Part shown: positions 59,053-64,000 of the stretch, in pieces
Numbering within the stretch: the stretch's first letter is position 1
How the letters are laid out: each line of letters begins with the position of its first letter
Assembly: GCA_017311185.1 (NCBI GenBank)
Contig: JAESUZ010004520.1
Coordinates: 248,001 to 312,000, forward strand
Length of the DNA stretch: 64,000 bases
Direction of reading: 5' to 3'
From: Proteles cristata cristata
Taxonomy: Eukaryota; Chordata; Mammalia; Carnivora; Hyaenidae
Program-made: the position numbers and the translations under genes
Notes under the pieces: model-generated
Seen by the model: only the letters and a program-made list of their open reading frames with translations
Told to the model about the DNA's origin: nothing
Databases searched by the model: none

Positions 59053-60559
59053 ATTGTCATTGATACTTCCTGGTAATCATAATAAGTGACATATAGGTGA
59101 AACTAGAATCTCCAAGATATAATAGCATTAAAATTTTTCATGACTTTAACCCAGCATATGTTAGTATATTACTTGGAAATCCAAGATGAATTATGTGAAT
59201 TAAAGGTACTTTTATGTTGAATCTATACACTCACTATTCATTATCCCATTCTGAGAGTAGTGCTTCTCAAATAAATATTGACATTTTATATAAAAATAAT
59301 GTTAAATGAAATAAACTAACTTTAAATTATTGACAAAAAATAGCTTTATAAATCCTTTTAAAATTTTCTGAATTTTTACCTATTTCTGGGTTTTAAAAAT
59401 GTTTTATAGGAAATTTGAAGGAGCTGTCTCAGTAAGTTTTAGCCATAAATTAAAACACTGTCATTACACAACTAATATCTAGTTGTGTGATATTGTTCCC
59501 TTTATTCAAGTCATTTAAAAACTGACGTGATTCATTCTTCTGTTACTTGCTGTGTACTCTTGACTATTTTATTTCCATTAGATAATTACCTTATTTAGGT
59601 ATACAAGAATAATATGGCTCTTTGGCACAGCATTCTTATGTTACTGAGTTTAGGATTATAGTTAACAAAGGTTTCTCAGATACAACTCTACAAAAGAGAA
59701 TGACATGTGAAAGTGTTCTTCTCTTTCATAATTTTAATTATTATCTGATTGGGTTACTTTGGACCAGTCTTTTTAGTCCTCAGTCTTTATTCTTCTCATT
59801 AAAAAAAAGAACATAAGTAGTAATGGCCACCAAAGCTAATATTCAAAGATATCAATATGAAAGTCAACTTATTTTTCTTATGGATAAAAAAACAGTGCCC
59901 ATAGTCCCAAGTTCTGTCATTTTCCAGAACACATTAAATAATATCAGCACTGAGTCAATTGGATTTATAAATTATTCCCTCTTTAAACTGAAAGTACATA
60001 GAAGAAAATTAAGCACACTTGTTGTCTTATGAATATACGAAAGATTACCCCAGGAATTCATGATGCTTATCTAAACTATTCCAACCTTTCATTTGGCCCA
60101 TTTGTGAAATATCTGAGCTCTACAATCAATGACAAGTGTCTCATTTTCTTTCTTGTCTCCTTTAATTCCTCTGTTTTATTTAATATCTCTTTAGCAGATA
60201 TTGAAATATGACAGGATACTTAAGAAATAATGAAGCAATCATATTTGAAATCAAATATAATAGCTTTCCTCAGCTCATATCCAGATGATCAGAAACCTCA
60301 GGGAAATTTTTATATTTTTAATCAGTTCTTTAGTGTTAAAATTTGTAAGTTAAATTCATCTAAGCATACTATCATTTGTAGAAATGTAAGTCATTATTTT
60401 CCAACAATGGATTTCACCCAAAGTCCCTATTCAGGTAAATATTTAAATATTCGAAATATATATCCCCCAAACTATCTTCTGAAAAGCTCAGTGTCTGATA
60501 TTGAACAGAATAAGGCACACAAGACATAATAATGTGTAATAAAAGATATCTAAAATTTC
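59053..60559. other. Unassigned AT-rich DNA with clustered short plus frames
   Basis: Four plus frames of 60-99 codons follow each other at 59622-60529, in two reading frames and separated by stops. The translations match no family I recognise. No splice pattern, CpG or codon bias supports a gene, so they are treated as chance frames. Confidence 0.4.
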
Positions 60560-61400
60560 ATCAATTAAATAAATTAAATTGTATTGAACGACTCCTAATT
60601 TATAGGCATTGGGATTAAAAAAGCTAGTGATATAACATTAATATTACCAATTAATTAGTCAATCCATCAAGAATATAATCCTAATTTTATAATAAGTGCC
60701 AACATAACTGTAAAGAAAAAATAGAGAGAATTAAAAGATATCCATACAAGCACAAAGGAATTTTGACACATCTGTCTTAATGGTTGAGAGAATAAACAGA
60801 CAATAAGTAGTATAAAAAATCTGAGCATAATTTAATAATTAGACTATAGACATAAATAGAACACTGCATCTTTCTCCTACTATTAGACATTTACAGAAGA
60901 GATATATAGTGAGCCACAAAGGAAGCCTCAATAAAAGATTAAAATGATTTAGAAAATTTTCTGACTGCACTAAAATTAAATTAGAATATAATACTAAAAG
61001 AAAAAATATGCCAAATATTTGGAAGTAGCAGTAACATTTGACATAACCCATGAATCAGTGAAAAATAATTTTAACAGAAGTAGAAAACATTCAATTGGAT
61101 GATAATAAAAATAAAACATAACAGAAGTGTGGAATGCAACAAAAGTCATCAGGGAAGGAAATTTACAGCATTAAAATGATGTATACAAAAAATATTGAAA
61201 ACCATTTACTATTCATCTTTAGAAGTTGGGAGTAACAAAATTAGAATGGAAATTGATGAAATTATTAAATAGGTTATTATCCAAAAAATTATTAAAACAA
61301 ATTTGTACTAGAGAAAACAGAGATAAGGTGAAAAGGATATTAAAATACTAAATAATCTCTACTAAGAGAGATTTTATGTATTTAGTATATCTGCTATTAC
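60560..61400 (+). mobile_element. Old L1 ORF2 fragment, sense
   Basis: 'ccaaatatttggaagtagca', 'atgaatcagtgaaaaataat', 'gtgtggaatgcaacaaaagt' and 'gaaatttacagcattaaaat' match the ORF2 stretch between endonuclease and reverse transcriptase. It is strongly diverged, with no open frame. Confidence 0.6.
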
Positions 61401-61526
61401 ATGTCTGACACAGTATACATTATATATTCTATATTATTAATATATATGTTAGAGTTCACCTGAGCTGGAAGAGTTAGGACTGAACTGCCAGGTGTTGGAA
61501 TTAGCCAATTAAAACAATAGCCAAAA

Positions 61527-62973
61527 TAAATAAAAGTGGCGAGAGTTGGCATCCTATCCTTTTCCTGAAATTAGAACAAAAGCTTTCTGCATATCACCAT
61601 TGAGTATGATGTTAGTTTTGGTCATGTCAGATGTTGTTTACATTGAGTGTTTTTCCTCTTTGCTCAGTTTATTGAGAGTTCTTGTTATAAAAGTTGAATT
61701 TTGTCAAATGTTGTTCTGCATGTATTTAGATGATTCCTTTATTTTCTTAATGTGGTATATAACACTGATTGATTTTTGGATGTTGAACCGTCCTTTCATC
61801 CCTGGAATAAACCCCACTTGATCATGGTATATGATCCTTTTAATGTATTTCTGGATTCAGCTTGCTAATATTTTGTTGAAGAATTTTTCATCTATGTTCA
61901 ACAGGAATATTGGTATATGTTTTGCTCTTTTGGTAATGTCTTTATCTGGCTTTGGTATCGAGATAACACTGCCCTTGTAAAATGAGTGAAGTATTGGGGT
62001 ACTTGGCTTGCTCAGTTGGTCCATTATTTGACTATTGATCTCAGAGTTCTGAATTTGAGCCTCATATTGGGTTTAGAGATTACTTTTAAAAAAACATTGT
62101 TCTCTCTTCTATTTTTTACAATACTTTGAGAAGGATTGATAGGTATTAAGTCTTTAAATGTTTGGTAATCACTAGTAAAGCCTCTGTTCCTGGGATTTTG
62201 TTTGTTGGGAGGTCACTGATTATTGAGGCAAGCTTCTTACTTGTAATTGGTCTGTTCAGGCTTCCTATTTTTTCATGATTCAGTCTTGGTAAGTTGTATG
62301 TTTCCAGTAACTTACTTATTTCTTCTAGGTTGTCCAATTTGTTGTTATATAATTGTTTACAGTAGTCTCAAGATCCTTTGTATTTCTATGGTATCAGTTG
62401 CAATGCCTTCTCTTTCATTTATAATTTTATTTATTTGAATCTTCTCTGTTTTTTTTTCCCTTGGTGATTCTAGCAAATGCTTTGTGTAGTTTGTTCATAG
62501 GTTCAAAAAACCAGCTTTTAGATTCAATGATATTTTTTATATTTTGACTTTAATCTTTGTTTTTTTCTTCTTTCTGCAAATTTTAGGTTTAGCTTATTCT
62601 TCTTTTTCTAATTACACAGGTTATAAAGTTAAGTTGTTTGAGATTTTTTTCTTAATGTAGGTGTTTATCTAAAACATTCCCTCATAGAACTTCTTTTAAT
62701 GCATTCCATAAGTTTTGGTATATTGCCTTTCCATTTTCACTTGTCTCAAAATATCTTCTGACTTTTCTTCTGGTTTGTTCTTTGAGCCATTGTTTGTTCA
62801 GGAACATGTTTTTAACCTCAATGTACTTGTGAATTTTCCAGCTTTCTTCTTGTAATTGATTTCTAGTTTAATACCATTGTGGTTAGAAAAGACGCTTGAT
62901 TTGACTTCAATCTTCTCAATATTAAGATTTGTTTGTCACCCAATATATGATCTATCCTGGGAATATGTAGGTG
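61527..62973 (-). mobile_element. Inverted 5' part of a twin-primed L1 (ORF2)
   Basis: Antisense ORF2. On the minus strand it runs from the endonuclease region (complement of 'accattgtggttagaaaaga', near 62875) through 62337-62146, whose translation has L1-typical 'LETYNLPRLNHEKI' and 'LNRPITSKKL', to the reverse transcriptase motif 'GCQLSP'-like sequence at 61527-61560. An older SINE interrupts it at 61996. Its L1-internal end at 61527 lies only a few tens of bases from where the sense part starts, the mark of twin priming. Confidence 0.88.
61996..62097 (+). mobile_element. Older, short carnivore SINE
   Basis: A ~100-bp sense copy, 'ggggtacttggcttgctcag', 'tgatctcagagttctgaatt', 'gggtttagagattacttttaa', without the CT-rich segment of the felid form. 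This is the older carnivore-wide type. It splits the inverted L1 arm, so that L1 predates it. Confidence 0.85.
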
Positions 62974-64000
62974 TGAAAAAGAACAAACAAAAAAAGGCAT
63001 CCAAAGCAGAAAAGAATTGTCTCTATTTGCAGATGACATGATATTATATATAAAACAATTCCAAAGAGTCACTAAAAGACTGTTAAACTAATGAACAGTT
63101 ACAATAAATTTTCAGAATTCAAAACCAATATACAAAAATCAGTTGCATTTCTATACACAATGAACTATCAGAAAGAGAAATTAAGAAAATGATCCTACTT
63201 ATAATAGCATCAAAAGAATAAAATTCTTAGGAATAAATTTAACCAAAGAGATAAAAGTCCTATACATTGGAAATGATAAGACCTTGATCTAAGAAAGTGA
63301 AGAAGACACAAAAAAAGAAAAGATAGCTTATGGTAATGGATTAGAAGAATTGATACTGTCAATATGCTCATACTACCCAAAGTGATCTCACATTAAATGC
63401 AGTCTTTATAAAAATTCTGATGTTACTTTTTTGCAGAAATAGAAAAAAAAAAACATAAGATTTGAATGGAACCACCAAAGACCAGAAAAATCTAAAGTAA
63501 TCTTAAAGAAGAACAAAGCTGGAGACATCACACTTTCTGATTTAAAACTAAATCACCAAGCTATAGTAGGGTATTGGCATAAAAATAGTCAATTAGATCT
63601 ATGGAACGGAATAGAAAGTCCTGAACCAAACTGCTATATGTGTGGTCAATTAAATTTCTACAAAGCATCCAAGAATTAAAAAATAAAAACAGAAAAGATG
63701 ATCTATTGAATAAATGGTGTTGGGAAAACTGGACAACACATGTAAAAGAATGAAAGTAGATCACTCTCTAACATTATACACTAAAATCAACCCCAAAATT
63801 GAATAAAGATTTGTACATGAGAACCGAAAGCATAAAACTCCTAGAAAAAAACAGGGTATAAGCTCCTTAAGGTCCCTGACACTGGCTTTGGCAATGATTT
63901 TTTGGGATTTCACACCAAAAGCAAGGAAGCAAAAGCAAAAACAAAGACATGTACTACAACAAACTAAAATGCTTTTGTACATCAAAGGTAACCATTAACA
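62974..64000 (+). mobile_element. Sense 3' part of the twin-primed L1, runs off the window
   Basis: Begins near 'gaaaaagaacaaacaaaaaa' and continues 'aaaggcatccaaagcagaaa'. At about 63023-63045 it encodes the reverse transcriptase catalytic motif (L-F-A-D-D-M). Downstream sequence follows the thumb and C-terminal part of ORF2 ('aaatggtgttgggaaaactg', 'cttttgtacatcaaaggtaa'). Frames are broken. The 3' UTR, tail and target duplication lie beyond 64000. Confidence 0.9.

Overview
The window is mammalian nuclear DNA from a cat-like carnivore (Felidae or a close feliform). The main evidence is about 25 copies of a tRNA-Lys-derived carnivore SINE. Each full copy has a 'gcacctgggtggctcag' head, a CT-rich middle and an 'aaataaacatt' plus A-rich tail, which is the felid form rather than the canid or bear/mustelid form. 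A recent LINE-1 3' end with the carnivore-type tail 'gtgttatgtggaaactaatt' agrees. Base composition is AT-rich and CpG-poor. I found no protein-coding gene, no exon of a recognised gene, no rRNA or tRNA gene and no CRISPR array. The open reading frames of 60-128 codons scattered over both strands either lie inside repeats or match nothing I recognise. This is intergenic or deep intronic sequence.

Layout. 0-11 kb: mostly unassigned AT-rich DNA with two MIRs and SINEs, plus a near-identical 250-bp duplication 1,050 bp apart (8.1 and 9.2 kb). 11.5-17 kb: SINEs, an old L1 piece and a MIR. 17.2-21.6 kb: a reverse-strand LTR broken by a SINE, then an old antisense L1 into which two LTRs of opposite orientation, a SINE and a carnivore L1 tail are inserted. 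22-26.7 kb: a SINE with a long CT microsatellite, an old L1 3' end and a SINE-in-SINE nest. 27-31.7 kb: three more LTRs related to the one at 17 kb, and two SINEs. 32-37 kb: L1 3' fragments, two serially inserted SINEs and an MLT1-like LTR. 37.4-44.3 kb: a decayed hAT/Charlie-like transposase fragment, an L1 endonuclease fragment, then a long old L1 carrying six later insertions. 44.5-50.5 kb: two MaLR-type LTRs, simple repeats and two SINEs. 51.0-52.15 kb: a repeat-free block with raised CpG, the best candidate for a conserved regulatory element. 53-61 kb: MIRs, faint L1 pieces and a young SINE. 61.5-64 kb: an L1 whose 5' half is inverted against its 3' half (twin-priming structure), running off the right edge.

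The biology here is a layered record of retroposition. L1 supplied the machinery, and the SINEs and truncated L1 copies carry target-site duplications that let many insertions be ordered in time. No new multi-gene system is present. The items most worth checking are the CpG-retaining block at 51-52 kb, the 8/9 kb duplication, the six-fold nested L1 and the twin-primed L1.
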